Source of the DNA: Deltaproteobacteria bacterium
GTDB lineage: Bacteria; Acidobacteriota; Thermoanaerobaculia; Multivoradales; JAHZIX01
Direction: 5' to 3'
Assembly: GCA_022601195.1 (NCBI GenBank)
Contig: JAHZIX010000043.1
Span: forward strand, 1-64,000
DNA: 64,000 bases
The notes under the pieces were generated by a model. It ran no database searches. It was not told the DNA's origin and was given only the letters and a program-made list of their open reading frames with translations. Position numbers and translations under genes: made by a program. This document shows positions 53,796-62,988 of this stretch, in pieces (the first letter of the stretch is position 1; each line of letters starts with the position of its first letter).

Positions 53796-53940
53796 CGCGA
53801 ACCTCCTCAATGGACCATCAGATAGCTCAATGCCTATATTTTAGATTGCGCTTAACATTAGCACTTAGAAGGATCTGAGGCAATAGTCCTCACCGACCGA
53901 CTCTCAGCTCGCCCCGCCCAGGAAACACCCTCAAGAAACG

Positions 53941-53976
53941 AAAAACGCCCAGCTGTCCAAGACGGCTGAGCGTTTT
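53941..53976 (-). terminator. Terminator of the ribosomal-protein operon
   Basis: On the minus strand a stem of AAAACGC/GCGTTTT plus CAGC/GCTG with one mismatch, followed by TTTTT, lies about 60 bp past the rplQ stop. It closes the spc-alpha operon. Confidence 0.85.
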
Positions 53977-54032
53977 CGAAGATTCTCCCTGCTTCAGCAA
54001 GAAAAACCCGTTCTGATCCAGCTGAGTAAGTA

Positions 54033-54416
54033 CTACTCCGAACTTCCCTCGGAAGAATACTCGTAGTCCACGAACTCGATGGCCGCCATTTCAGCGTTGT
54101 CCCCTTTGCGGGGGCCGAGCTTGATGATCCGAAGATAACCACCGGGGCGATCCTGAAACCGCGGGGAGATCTCGTCAAAGAGTCTCTTTACGTGATCCCG
54201 ATTGGGAAGCCAGGTACGTACCCCTCGCCGGGCATGAACGGTTCCCGTCTTTCCCTTGGTCACCAACTTCTCTGCAATAGGCCGTAACTCCTTGGCTTTT
54301 GGCAGCGTCGTGACGATTCTCTCGTGAGTAAACAGCGAAGCGAGTTGGTTACGAAACATGGCCAGACGGTGAGGGGTCTTACGCCCTAACTTTCGACCTC
54401 GGACTGCGTGACGCAT
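54033..54416 (-). CDS. rplQ: 50S ribosomal protein L17
   Basis: 127 aa with the L17 start MRHAVRGRKLGRKTPHRLAMFRN and the core LASLFTHERIVTTLPKAKELR. TAAGGAG precedes the ATG by eight bases. It is the last gene of the operon, 16 bp after rpoA, as in most bacteria, and is followed by the operon terminator. Confidence 0.98.
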   Translation of the reverse strand: MRHAVRGRKLGRKTPHRLAMFRNQLASLFTHERIVTTLPKAKELRPIAEKLVTKGKTGTVHARRGVRTWLPNRDHVKRLFDEISPRFQDRPGGYLRIIKLGPRKGDNAEMAAIEFVDYEYSSEGSSE

Positions 54417-54432
54417 GACGAATTCTCCTTAC

Positions 54433-55419
54433 TCAGGCCCCGACGGCCTGAGCCTCGCTATCCGGCACGGTCATTCCAAAGCTCAAGCCCAGCTTGCTCA
54501 GCAGGTCTTGCAACTCTTCCAGCGACTTCTTGCCGAAGTTCTTGGTCTCCAACATATCTCGCTCAGTCCTGCGGACCAAGTCACGGAGATTGCCGATATT
54601 GGCGTTCTTGAGACAGTTAGCCGAACGCACGGACAGATCGAGCTCATCGATACTCTTGTTGAGCAGCTCCTGTAGAGCCACCAGCTCTTCACTCTGGCCA
54701 GTAGGCCTCTCCTCACGCAAGCTCTCTTCCGCTTCGATGAAAATTCCCAAGTGGCCCTTGAGAATCATCGCTCCGTGAGAGACGGCCTCCTGCGGAGAAA
54801 TCGTCCCGTTGGTCCAGACATCGAGAATCAAGCGATCGTAGTCAGTGGTCCGACCGAGACGGGCAGACTCGACCCGAAAATTGACCCGCCGGACTGGGCT
54901 ATGAGCCGCATCGATGGGAATCCAGCCGATGCCCATGGATTCATCAAAATTCTGATCAGCACTGACGTAACCCCGACCTGGCGTCACTTGAGCTTGTAAT
55001 TTCAGGTGACCTTCCTCGTTCAAGGTGGCAATGTGAACGTCTGGATCCATCACTTCGACTTGAGGGTCGTCGGCGAAATCACCAGCTGTTACGACCCCTG
55101 GTCCCTTCACATCGAGAGTGAGAATCTTGGGTCCGTCGGCGTGAAGCCGGATCGGAATTAGCTTGAGATTCAGGATGATATCCGTAACGTCTTCGACCAT
55201 TCCTGGCATCGCCGAGAACTCGTGCAGAATCCCTTCGATATGAACCGAGGTGATCGCTGCGCCCTCAATGGAAGACAGAAGACAGCGACGTAAGGCGGTT
55301 CCAATGGTCGTACCGAAGCCCCTTTCAAAGGGCTGAGCCGTGAACTTGCCATACACTGGCTCCAAAGTCCCGGCATCTATCTCGACGCGCGTTGGGCGCT
55401 GAAAGTTGTTCCAAAGCAT
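54433..55419 (-). CDS. rpoA: RNA polymerase alpha subunit
   Basis: 328 aa, normal length. The N-terminal dimerisation domain (FTAQPFERGFGTTIGTALRR, about 27-46) and the C-terminal promoter-contact domain (IDELDLSVRSANCLKNANI, KNFGKKSLEEL) are both complete. TTAGGAG precedes the ATG. It lies between rpsD and rplQ in the alpha-operon order. Confidence 0.98.
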   Translation of the reverse strand: MLWNNFQRPTRVEIDAGTLEPVYGKFTAQPFERGFGTTIGTALRRCLLSSIEGAAITSVHIEGILHEFSAMPGMVEDVTDIILNLKLIPIRLHADGPKILTLDVKGPGVVTAGDFADDPQVEVMDPDVHIATLNEEGHLKLQAQVTPGRGYVSADQNFDESMGIGWIPIDAAHSPVRRVNFRVESARLGRTTDYDRLILDVWTNGTISPQEAVSHGAMILKGHLGIFIEAEESLREERPTGQSEELVALQELLNKSIDELDLSVRSANCLKNANIGNLRDLVRRTERDMLETKNFGKKSLEELQDLLSKLGLSFGMTVPDSEAQAVGA

Positions 55420-55525
55420 GAATGACTCTCCTAAGTGCCTTCTTCTACTAACGACCGAATCGTCCCTGCGACCGAAGAGAGCGGATTTCGACGAACTCTC
55501 GAAATCCGCCAGTTCTCCAGACGGC

Positions 55526-56155
55526 CTATCGGCTATAGAGCTCGACGATCAGCTGCTCCTGGATCGGCAACTTGATCTCTTCGCGGGTAGGAAGCCTCAA
55601 GACTTTACCCGTGAAGTTTTCGGGATCCAACTCGAGCCACTCCGGCACTCCCCGACCGCGAGCTGTCTCGACGCTCGCGCGGATGAATGCGTTCGTCCGA
55701 CTGGCCTCTCGTACCGAGACCACTTCGTCGGCTCGAACCTGATAAGAGGGAATCGTGACCTTCTTACCATTGATGGTGATGTGCCCGTGGCGAGTCAACT
55801 GACGCGCCTGGGCTCTCGAAGCGGCGAACCCAAGGCTGTAGACGACGTTGTCTAGCCTGCGCTCGAGGATCACCAGCAAGTTCTCGCCGGTAATGCCCTT
55901 CTTGCGATCCGCTTGTTTGAAGTAAAGGCGAAACTGACGTTCCAGGACGCCATAGATTCTCTTGACCTTCTGCTTCTCGCGAAGCTGAATGCCGTAGCCC
56001 TGTGCTCGACGGCCCCGACGGGTGCCGTGCTGGCCTGGGGGATAGGCGCGCCTTTCGATGGCGCACTTCTCTTTGAAACAGCGATCCCCTTTGAGGAAAA
56101 GCTTCATCCGCTCACGCCGGCAGAGTCGGCAAACGGGTCCGGTATATCGTGCCAC
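55526..56155 (-). CDS. rpsD: 30S ribosomal protein S4 (zinc-binding form)
   Basis: 209 aa. The N-terminus MARYTGPVCRLCRRERMK has Cys9 and Cys12, with Cys26 and Cys31 after it, so this is the zinc-containing C+ form. An S4 RNA-binding domain lies at the middle (RLDNVVYSLGFAASRAQARQL). The start is GTG with GGAGG eight bases upstream. S4 often regulates this operon in other bacteria; whether it does so here was not assessed. Confidence 0.97.
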   Translation of the reverse strand: MARYTGPVCRLCRRERMKLFLKGDRCFKEKCAIERRAYPPGQHGTRRGRRAQGYGIQLREKQKVKRIYGVLERQFRLYFKQADRKKGITGENLLVILERRLDNVVYSLGFAASRAQARQLTRHGHITINGKKVTIPSYQVRADEVVSVREASRTNAFIRASVETARGRGVPEWLELDPENFTGKVLRLPTREEIKLPIQEQLIVELYSR

Positions 56156-56242
56156 TGTCTATTTCCTCCGAAGACACCCAGCCTGCTCTTGATACGCTTC
56201 TGGGTCTTCCATTTAGATCATTCGCCCCAGGACTCCAGAGTC

Positions 56243-56644
56243 CTATACCCGCCGCCGCTTGCGCGGCCGGCAACCATTGTGCGGAATCGGGGTGACATCC
56301 TGGATGGACTTGATAATCAGTCCCGCGGATTGCAAAGCCCTAACGGCCGATTCCCGGCCGGCTCCAGGCCCTTTGACCCGCACATCGAGAGTTCTTACTC
56401 CCATGTCCTTCGCCAAGCCACCTACGTTCTGTCCCGCTACCTGAGCGGCGAACGGAGTGCCTTTTCTCGAACCTTTGAATCCGATGCGACCTGCGGATGA
56501 CCAAGCGAGAGCGTTGCCCTCGGGATCCGAGATAGCGATCAGCGTATTGTTGAAAGTCGCCTGAACGTGCGCGACCGCATGCGGAACGATGCGCTTTTCT
56601 TTGCGCTTTCCGCCTTTTCGATCTTTTTTGCCTGCCTTGGCCAT
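56243..56644 (-). CDS. rpsK: 30S ribosomal protein S11
   Basis: 133 aa with the S11 core HVQATFNNTLIAISDPEGN and the C-terminal NGCRPRKRRRV. A Lys-rich N-terminal extension precedes it. It lies 40 bp after rpsM and 87 bp before rpsD. Confidence 0.98.
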   Translation of the reverse strand: MAKAGKKDRKGGKRKEKRIVPHAVAHVQATFNNTLIAISDPEGNALAWSSAGRIGFKGSRKGTPFAAQVAGQNVGGLAKDMGVRTLDVRVKGPGAGRESAVRALQSAGLIIKSIQDVTPIPHNGCRPRKRRRV

Positions 56645-56684
56645 ATCGATTCCTTTGACTTATTGCCGAGTTGTCACCGGCTAC

Positions 56685-57065
56685 TTACTTACGGACTTTC
56701 TTCTTACCGGCGATCGAGGCGCGCTTCGGTCCCTTTCGGGAGCGTGCATTGGTATGGGTTCTCTGCCCGCGTACCGGCAGCCCGCGACGATGGCGAACAC
56801 CTCGGTAACAGCCAATTTCCATGAGCCGCTTGATGTTCTGACTTCGTTCCTTCCGAAGGTCACCTTCAACCCGAAGGTCGTCCTGAATCACCTTCCGAAT
56901 GCGTCGACTTTCGTCTTCCGTAAGATCCTTGACCTTGGTGACCGGATCAACACCGGCCTTCTCGAGGATGACCAATGAGTTAGAACGGCCGATGCCGAAG
57001 ATGTAGGTGAGACCGATGCCGACCTGCTTGTGTTGGGGCAAGTCAATTCCCGCGATCCGTGCCAT
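56685..57065 (-). CDS. rpsM: 30S ribosomal protein S13
   Basis: 126 aa, beginning MARIAGIDLPQHKQVGIGLTYIFGIG and ending in the basic tail GPKRASIAGKKKVRK. Helix-two-turns-helix segments are complete. It starts nine bases after the rpmJ stop. Confidence 0.98.
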   Translation of the reverse strand: MARIAGIDLPQHKQVGIGLTYIFGIGRSNSLVILEKAGVDPVTKVKDLTEDESRRIRKVIQDDLRVEGDLRKERSQNIKRLMEIGCYRGVRHRRGLPVRGQRTHTNARSRKGPKRASIAGKKKVRK

Positions 57066-57074
57066 ATCGTTTCC

Positions 57075-57188
57075 CTAACCCTGTCGCTGCTTGTGTTTCG
57101 GGTTCTCACAAATGATCCGCACAACGCCCTTGCGGCGTACTACTTTGCACTTGGAGCACATTCTTTTGACCGATGTTCTTACTTTCAT
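57075..57188 (-). CDS. rpmJ: 50S ribosomal protein L36
   Basis: A 37-aa protein found by reading the minus strand between infA and rpsM. It starts MKVRTSVKRMCSKC and ends ENPKHKQRQG. The zinc ligands Cys11, Cys14, Cys27 and His32 are all present, so this is the zinc-binding form. GAGGAAA precedes the ATG. Confidence 0.97.
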   Translation of the reverse strand: MKVRTSVKRMCSKCKVVRRKGVVRIICENPKHKQRQG

Positions 57189-57217
57189 GGTGCTTTCCTC
57201 GAGCCGCTAGTCCACGG

Positions 57218-57442
57218 CTAGCTCTTCAACCGGTAGACGATTCGTCCCCGAGTTAGGTCGTAGGGCGAAAGCTCCACCAGAACCTTGTCGCCCGGAAGGA
57301 TACGGATGAAATGTTTCCGCATCTTTCCTGAAATATGGGCTAGTACTTGGTGGCCATTTTCCAGCTCTACCCGGAACATGGCATTCGGCAACGGTTCGTT
57401 GACCACCGCCTCGACCTCAATTGCTTCTTCCTTCTTTGACAA
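57218..57442 (-). CDS. infA: Translation initiation factor IF-1
   Basis: 74 aa, a single OB-fold (VVNEPLPNAMFRVELENGH, LAHISGKMRKHFIRILPGDKV, LSPYDLTRGRIVYR). The start is TTG at 57442 with AAGGA upstream; a TTG start for infA is unusual. It lies between map and rpmJ in the usual order. Confidence 0.97.
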   Translation of the reverse strand: MSKKEEAIEVEAVVNEPLPNAMFRVELENGHQVLAHISGKMRKHFIRILPGDKVLVELSPYDLTRGRIVYRLKS

Positions 57443-57466
57443 GATCCTATTCCTTCCGTTCGCAGG

Positions 57467-58228
57467 TCATACGCTGCGAGGCGCGTTCGATATACCGAGA
57501 ATCTTCGCGCCATCGTTTGTTACCGCGACCGAATACTCGAAATGCGCAGATAGGGAACCGTCCGCTGTACGCGCGGTCCAACCATCCGCATCCATCTTTA
57601 CTTCTGGACCACCCTGGTTGACCATCGGCTCGATCGCCAAGACCATTCCCGGCTTCAGCTTCGGCCCTTTTCCCGGCTTTCCGTAGTTGGGAACCTGGGG
57701 CTCTTCATGGAGCGAAACGCCAACACCGTGTCCCACAAACTCCCGAACAACCGAGAACCCCTGGCTTTCGACGAAACTCTGGACCGCATGCCCGATATCG
57801 GACAGACGCCCCCCGGGACGGACCTTCTCAACGGCCTTGAGTAGAGACTCACGGGTCGCGTTCAAAAGGCGCTGGCCTTGCGGGTCGACAGCACCAACCA
57901 TATAGGTCCGAGCCGCGTCGCCGTAGTAGCCCTTATACAAAACCCCACAATCGATACCCAAGATATCCCCCTCTTTGAGGGGCTCATCGTTGGGAATTCC
58001 ATGGACGATGACGTCATTGAGGGCAGTGCAAAGAGTTGCTGGGAATCCCCGATAATTGAGAAATCCAGGAACTGCCCCGGCATCTCGGATGAGAGCCTCG
58101 GCATCCTGATCCAGCTCCAGAGTAGTCACCCCTGGCGCTACCTTGGCTTCGATGAGGTCGAGAACCTGATGGACGATCCGATTCGCCTCGTCCATCAGCT
58201 CTATCTCACCAGAAGTCTTCAAAACCAT
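57467..58228 (-). CDS. map: Methionine aminopeptidase, type I
   Basis: 253 aa, the usual type I length without an SH3-like extension. Metal-site segments are ILGIDCG, GYYGDAAR, EFVGHGVGVSLHEEP and AIEPMVN, giving the Asp-Asp-His-Glu-Glu set. It removes the initiator Met from new proteins. Its ATG shares one base with the adk stop. Confidence 0.97.
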   Translation of the reverse strand: MVLKTSGEIELMDEANRIVHQVLDLIEAKVAPGVTTLELDQDAEALIRDAGAVPGFLNYRGFPATLCTALNDVIVHGIPNDEPLKEGDILGIDCGVLYKGYYGDAARTYMVGAVDPQGQRLLNATRESLLKAVEKVRPGGRLSDIGHAVQSFVESQGFSVVREFVGHGVGVSLHEEPQVPNYGKPGKGPKLKPGMVLAIEPMVNQGGPEVKMDADGWTARTADGSLSAHFEYSVAVTNDGAKILGISNAPRSV

Positions 58229-58815
58229 CAGACCTGCCCCACTTTCCGAATCTCTCCGAGCAGGGCAGCAGTGACGCTGTCGACAGCCTGAAAGCCGTCG
58301 ACCATGCTAAGTATACCTCGGTCTCGGTAGTAATCGATGAGCGGCTCGGTCTTATTCTTGTAGACAGACAAACGCTCGCGAATCACCTCAACCTTGTCGT
58401 CATCCCTCTTTCGCGCAAGAGCGCGCCGAATCAACTCTTCCTCAGGTACGTCTAGAACCAGCACGATATCGAGCTGAGTCTCTAAGCGCTCCAGAATTCC
58501 AGCTAGGGTCTCCGCCTGTCCCAAGTTTCTGGGATATCCGTCGAGCAAGAAGCCGCTCTGAGCATCCGCCTCTCCCAACCGCTGTTGGACCACCTGAGCC
58601 ATGGTCTCATCATCTACCAGGGCACCGGACTGCATGATGCTCTCCACCCGTTCTCCAAGGGCGGAACGGGCAGCCACCGCGGACCGCAGCATTTCGCCTG
58701 TGGAGACTGCAGGAACGCCCAAGGCTTCAGACAGGAAGGCCGCCTGGGTGCCTTTTCCAGAACCCGGCGGCCCGACCATCAAAAGACGGGAAATTGGCTG
58801 CTTAGCGGCGTCCAC
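58228..58815 (-). CDS. adk: Adenylate kinase (short-lid form)
   Basis: 195 aa with P-loop GPPGSGKGT (15-23), STGEMLR and LDGYPRN motifs. The lid region (RALARKRDDDKVEVIRERL) is short and has no zinc Cys cluster. The start is GTG at 58815, preceded by AAGGG, and overlaps the secY stop by 14 bp. It keeps ATP, ADP and AMP in balance. Confidence 0.96.
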   Translation of the reverse strand: MDAAKQPISRLLMVGPPGSGKGTQAAFLSEALGVPAVSTGEMLRSAVAARSALGERVESIMQSGALVDDETMAQVVQQRLGEADAQSGFLLDGYPRNLGQAETLAGILERLETQLDIVLVLDVPEEELIRRALARKRDDDKVEVIRERLSVYKNKTEPLIDYYRDRGILSMVDGFQAVDSVTAALLGEIRKVGQV

Positions 58816-60184
58816 GGACCCTTCCCTTTTTCATGAAGCCTTCGTAGTTTCGCATCACCAACTGACTTTCCACTTGCTGGACGAAATCCATCGCCACGCC
58901 AACAACGATCAGCAGGGAAGTACCTCCAAAGAAGAAGTCGATCCCCATACCCGTTGTGACCCAAGTAGGAAGTAGCGCATCCAATCTCTGTCCAACGCTC
59001 CCGAGGGCTCCTACACGGACACCACTGAGCAGGAAGCCAGGCAAAACCGAAACGGCTGCCAGGTAAAGCGATCCCACCAGTGTCAGGCGAGTCAGGATGC
59101 GGTCAATATAGTCCGAAGTCCTGCGGCCAGGTCGAATTCCTGGAATGAACCCACCATGCTTCCTCATATTCTCAGCAACATCCTGCGGATTGAAGATGAT
59201 GGAGATGTAGAAGTAGCAGAAGAAGATGATCGCGACGACGTAGGCGAGGTAGTACAGGATCTCACCTGGTCCCAACACCCGGACGATGCTCTGGATCCAA
59301 GAGTTGTTCCAGTTGCTGAGTACCGCAGTCGGAACCATGACCACTGAGCTGGCGAAAATGACCGGAATGACTCCGCCCGTGTTGACTCGTAACGGAAGGT
59401 AGGTACTTTGACCACCATACACCTTGCGCCCGATAACGCGCTTCGCATATTGAACCGGTATGCGCCGTTGCCCTTTTTCCATATAGACAATGAAGGCGAC
59501 CACCAAGAGCATGAAGACCGAGAGGAAAATCATGCTGAGCAGCGGAATCTGTCCGTCCTTGACCTTCACGAAGGTATTGATGATCGCAGGAATCGTCCCC
59601 ACGACAATGCCGGCGAAGATGATCAGGGAGATTCCGTTGCCGATACCCCGCTCGCTGATCTGCTCCCCTAACCACATGACGAAAGCACAACCTGTCGTAA
59701 CAGTAATAGCGGTAATCAGAACGAATCCGATACCAGCATTCGGCACCAGAGGAGCGCCGGTCGGAGTCGAGGTCTTAGCTAGGAAAATCGCGATACTGGT
59801 CGACTGCACCAACGAAATGACTACCGTCAGATACCGGGTGTATTGAGTGATCTTCTTCCGGCCCATCTCTCCCTCTTTTGAGAGCTTTTCGAGATAGGGC
59901 CAAACCACAGTGAGCAGCTGCAAGATAATAGAGGCCGTGATGTAGGGCATGATGCCCAGCGAGAAAATCGCGACTCTTCCGAGGCTGCCCCCAGTAAAGT
60001 TGTTCACGAAGCCCAACAAGCCTCCGCCCAAGGACTCCATCAGCTCAAGTAGAGCTGTTGGATCAACGCCTGGACTGGGAATGAAACATCCAACCCGGTA
60101 CACGGCCAACATGGCAAACGTGAAAAACAGCCGCTTTCGCAGTTCCGGGATAGCAAAGACGTTGCGGAGACTTTCCGTTATCAC
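58802..60184 (-). CDS. secY: Preprotein translocase subunit SecY
   Basis: 460 aa with ten membrane helices. Conserved segments are the plug-region FNNFTGGSLGR-like stretch (VNNFTGGSLGRVAIFSLGI), WLGEQISERGIGNGIS and GGFIPGIRPGRRTSDYI. The GTG start overlaps the rplO stop as GTGA. It forms the protein-conducting channel of the inner membrane with SecE and SecG. Confidence 0.98.
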   Translation of the reverse strand: MITESLRNVFAIPELRKRLFFTFAMLAVYRVGCFIPSPGVDPTALLELMESLGGGLLGFVNNFTGGSLGRVAIFSLGIMPYITASIILQLLTVVWPYLEKLSKEGEMGRKKITQYTRYLTVVISLVQSTSIAIFLAKTSTPTGAPLVPNAGIGFVLITAITVTTGCAFVMWLGEQISERGIGNGISLIIFAGIVVGTIPAIINTFVKVKDGQIPLLSMIFLSVFMLLVVAFIVYMEKGQRRIPVQYAKRVIGRKVYGGQSTYLPLRVNTGGVIPVIFASSVVMVPTAVLSNWNNSWIQSIVRVLGPGEILYYLAYVVAIIFFCYFYISIIFNPQDVAENMRKHGGFIPGIRPGRRTSDYIDRILTRLTLVGSLYLAAVSVLPGFLLSGVRVGALGSVGQRLDALLPTWVTTGMGIDFFFGGTSLLIVVGVAMDFVQQVESQLVMRNYEGFMKKGRVRGRR

Positions 60185-60618
60185 TGGCTTAGCTCCTCAC
60201 AGCTTCCACCCGCTGCCTCAATCTTGTCACGGGCACTCTTACTGAACTTGTGGGCCGTCACCTTGAAGGCACTGCTGCACTCGCCATCTCCGAGGATCTT
60301 CACCCGAGCTCCCTTACGGACCATGCCGGCCTCGAGAAGCGACTCTGGATTCACATCCCCTTCGAAGCCCTCGAGCTGGCTTAGGTTCACCACCGAGTAG
60401 CTGACTCTGAAGATATTGGTAAATCCCCGCTTGGGGACCCGACGAATCAGGGGCATCTGGCCGCCTTCAAATCCCAGACGACGGCTGTAGCCAGCTCGAG
60501 ACTTTTGCCCCTTGTGGCCCCGTCCTGCCGTCTTTCCAAGGCCCGAACCAGGTCCTCGCCCTACCCGTTTCCGTTTGTGCTTGCTGCCCTTAGCGGGCGA
60601 CAGTTCGTGCAATTTCAT
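60181..60618 (-). CDS. rplO: 50S ribosomal protein L15
   Basis: 145 aa, with the typical Gly/Arg-rich start (KRVGRGPGSGLGKTAGRGHKG) and FEGGQMPLIRRVPKRGF. Four-base overlaps with rpmD upstream and secY downstream indicate coupled translation. Confidence 0.98.
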   Translation of the reverse strand: MKLHELSPAKGSKHKRKRVGRGPGSGLGKTAGRGHKGQKSRAGYSRRLGFEGGQMPLIRRVPKRGFTNIFRVSYSVVNLSQLEGFEGDVNPESLLEAGMVRKGARVKILGDGECSSAFKVTAHKFSKSARDKIEAAGGSCEELSQ

Positions 60619-60818
60619 GACGCTTCCTCAACCACTTCTACCAAGTGGGAAATCTTATGAACCATGCCTCGCACAGCGGGGCTGTCTTCTCGCTCGACCA
60701 CGTGGCGAATGCGGCGAAGACCTAGGCTACGAAGCACATCTCGCTGCTTCTTATTGAAACCGATAGGGCTCCGCACTTGCCGAACCCGAATCGTCTTGGC
60801 TTTTTTATCTCTTCCCAT
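60615..60818 (-). CDS. rpmD: 50S ribosomal protein L30
   Basis: 67 aa: IRVRQVRSPIGFNKKQRDVL then LGLRRIRHVVEREDSPAVRGMV. The position between rpsE and rplO is standard, and the gene ends in an ATGA overlap with rplO. Confidence 0.97.
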   Translation of the reverse strand: MGRDKKAKTIRVRQVRSPIGFNKKQRDVLRSLGLRRIRHVVEREDSPAVRGMVHKISHLVEVVEEAS

Positions 60819-60849
60819 CGAAGGCTCCTCTCACGCCGCGCTCCTGCAA

Positions 60850-61356
60850 TCAGGCGACGCTCTCCTCCGTTGCGCTCTCGAGACCTCGAAGACGGCGAAC
60901 CGTCCGCAGATCCCGCAATTCCAACAATGCGGCGAATGTCGCCTTGATCACGTTCTGGGGGTTCGTTGTTCCCAGAGACTTGGTAAGAATGTCGGTGATG
61001 CCGCTAGCTTCGATCACCGCGCGAACCGGTCCTCCAGCGATCACGCCAGTACCAGGAGAGGCCGGCTTCAGCAGTACTCGACCGGCGCTAAAGACGCCCA
61101 AGGATTCATGGGGAATCGTTCCATTCTCCAACGGAACTCGAATCATGTTCCTTCTCGCGGCCTCTATTCCCTTGCGGATCGCCATGGGTACTTCCCTGGC
61201 CTTGCCAGATCCATACCCCACCTTACCCTTACCATCACCGACGACTACGAGCGCAGAGAAAGAGAAGTTCTTACCACCCTTTACTACCTTGGTCACACGA
61301 TTGATGTGAACCACCTGCTCGATGAAATCGGATTCTCGTTTGAAGTCCCTTGCCAC
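60850..61356 (-). CDS. rpsE: 30S ribosomal protein S5
   Basis: 168 aa, double-stranded-RNA-binding-like N-domain (HINRVTKVVKGGKNFSFSAL) and S5 C-domain (SPGTGVIAGGPVRAVIEASG). The GTG start at 61356 is preceded by TAAGGAGG, so the non-ATG start is well supported. Confidence 0.98.
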   Translation of the reverse strand: MARDFKRESDFIEQVVHINRVTKVVKGGKNFSFSALVVVGDGKGKVGYGSGKAREVPMAIRKGIEAARRNMIRVPLENGTIPHESLGVFSAGRVLLKPASPGTGVIAGGPVRAVIEASGITDILTKSLGTTNPQNVIKATFAALLELRDLRTVRRLRGLESATEESVA

Positions 61357-61374
61357 CGTCGCCTCCTTACCGGC

Positions 61375-61761
61375 CTAGAAACCCAGACCCTTTTCTCGAG
61401 CGCCTTCGGCGATCTCGCGGATCTTGCCGTGAAAAATAAAACCGCCCCGGTCGAAGACAACTTGCTCTACGCCTTGTTCTTTCGCTCGTTCGGCTAGGAC
61501 CTGCCCTACTTTACGAGCCGCCTGTCGGCTTCCTGCTGAAGTCTCTAGCCCCTCTTGCACGACCCCCTCACGGGAGTTAGCTTGGGCCAGAGTCTTTCCC
61601 GCGTCGTCGTCGATCAGCTGAGCATAGACATATCTGAGACTCTTTCGGACAGCCAGCCTCGGTCGCTCGGCAGTACCTCTCAAACGTTTCCTCAAGCGTA
61701 AATGGGAACGCTTTCGTCTGAGATTCTTTTGCTGGGTCCTCTTTCGCTGATAATCACTCAT
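61375..61761 (-). CDS. rplR: 50S ribosomal protein L18
   Basis: 128 aa with an Arg/Lys-rich N-terminus and the L18 core RPRLAVRKSLRYVYAQLIDD, then ARKVGQVLAERAKEQGV and the end FHGKIREIAEGAREKGLGF. It lies 11 bp after rplF and 18 bp before rpsE. Confidence 0.98.
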   Translation of the reverse strand: MSDYQRKRTQQKNLRRKRSHLRLRKRLRGTAERPRLAVRKSLRYVYAQLIDDDAGKTLAQANSREGVVQEGLETSAGSRQAARKVGQVLAERAKEQGVEQVVFDRGGFIFHGKIREIAEGAREKGLGF

Positions 61762-61772
61762 TGCCTACTCCG

Positions 61773-62312
61773 TTACTTGCCGCCGGCCTTGCCGACCTTC
61801 CGACGAATCACTTCGCCGGTGTATCGAATGCCCTTGCCCTTATAGGGATCGGGCTTCCGCAAGCTCCGAATCTCGGCGGCGACCTGACCGACTTGCTGCC
61901 GGTCACAGCCTGCCACAGTGATGCGGTTTTGTTTGTCAATCTCAATATCGATTCCGGTTGGAATCGGAAAATGAATCGGATGGGAGTAGCCAAGAGCAAA
62001 GTTGATCTGGCGACCTTGAACCTCTGCCCGATACCCGACCCCGATAATCTCTAGTTGCTTCTTGAAACCCTCGGTCACTCCTTGAATAGCGTTCGCCAGT
62101 AAGGAGCGCATCAGACCATGAATTGCCCGGGCACTGATGGACTCAGAGGTCCGAGACACAGTCATGGTGCCGTCCTCGAATTTGACCTCTACACCTTCGA
62201 GAACCTTCTGGGTGATCTGTCCTTTGGGGCCCTTTACTTCAAATGTATCTCCCTTGAGGGAGACCTTTGCAGCACTAGGCACAGATATTGGCTGTTTTCC
62301 TACTCTCGACAT
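61773..62312 (-). CDS. rplF: 50S ribosomal protein L6
   Basis: 179 aa starting MSRVGKQPISVPS and ending in RKPDPYKGKGIRYTGEVIRRK. I start at the ATG at 62312, which has TAGGAG eight bases upstream; a nine-codon extension would overlap rpsH and lacks family similarity. Confidence 0.97.
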   Translation of the reverse strand: MSRVGKQPISVPSAAKVSLKGDTFEVKGPKGQITQKVLEGVEVKFEDGTMTVSRTSESISARAIHGLMRSLLANAIQGVTEGFKKQLEIIGVGYRAEVQGRQINFALGYSHPIHFPIPTGIDIEIDKQNRITVAGCDRQQVGQVAAEIRSLRKPDPYKGKGIRYTGEVIRRKVGKAGGK

Positions 62313-62323
62313 TGGGGCGTCTC

Positions 62324-62722
62324 CTACCAAACCTCGCACAGAACTTCGCCGCCTAGGCGGCGCGCCCGGGCGTCACTATCTGAAACCAGTCCTTGGGAGG
62401 TCGAAACGATACCCAACCCGAGACCGTTCCGGACCGGCCGAATCTCACCGGCACCCCGGTAAATTCGTCGTCCGGGGCGACTCACCCGCGCTAGGTAGTT
62501 GATCGCAGGAATTCCTTCCTGGCTGTACCGAAGGAAGACCCGGAGGGTTCGCTGGGGACTTCCCTCCAACAACCGAAAATTCCGGATGTATCCTTCTTTT
62601 TTCAAGATTCGGCAGATTTCCACTTTCAACTTCGAAGTTGGCAAATCTAGCCGATCGTGCTTCGCCATATGGGCATTGCGAATCCTCGTCAAGAGGTCTG
62701 CAATGGGATCAGTCATGCTCAT
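62324..62722 (-). CDS. rpsH: 30S ribosomal protein S8
   Basis: 132 aa: TDPIADLLTRIRNAHMAKHD at the start and the C-terminal GLGLGIVSTSQGLVSDSDAR. AAGGAG precedes the ATG. It lies 59 bp after rpsN and 11 bp before rplF. Confidence 0.98.
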   Translation of the reverse strand: MSMTDPIADLLTRIRNAHMAKHDRLDLPTSKLKVEICRILKKEGYIRNFRLLEGSPQRTLRVFLRYSQEGIPAINYLARVSRPGRRIYRGAGEIRPVRNGLGLGIVSTSQGLVSDSDARARRLGGEVLCEVW

Positions 62723-62781
62723 TAATCGCTCTCCTTACCAGCCGTCCAGGCCAAACCGCGCCAACAGACCGGTACACCGCA

Positions 62782-62967
62782 CTACCAGCTTGCCTTGATT
62801 ACGCCAGGAAGGTAACCCTGCAACGCCAGGTTTCGAAAACAGATTCGGCAAAGAGCAAACTTCCGCATATATGCTCGCCCCCGGCCACAGACTCTGCAGC
62901 GACTCCGGTGACGCACACTGAATTTCGGCGCTTTCCTCATCTTCGCCATCTTTGCTGCCGTCGCCAC
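62782..62967 (-). CDS. rpsN: 30S ribosomal protein S14, zinc type (type Z)
   Basis: 61 aa with CRVCGRG and CRICFRN: four Cys (24, 27, 40 and 43) form the zinc site of the short S14 form. The GTG start at 62967 has AAGGAGG upstream; in-frame ATGs at codons 7 and 10 are the alternatives. Confidence 0.96.
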   Translation of the reverse strand: MATAAKMAKMRKAPKFSVRHRSRCRVCGRGRAYMRKFALCRICFRNLALQGYLPGVIKASW

Positions 62968-62988
62968 GAGACTCCTCCTTGCCTTTAA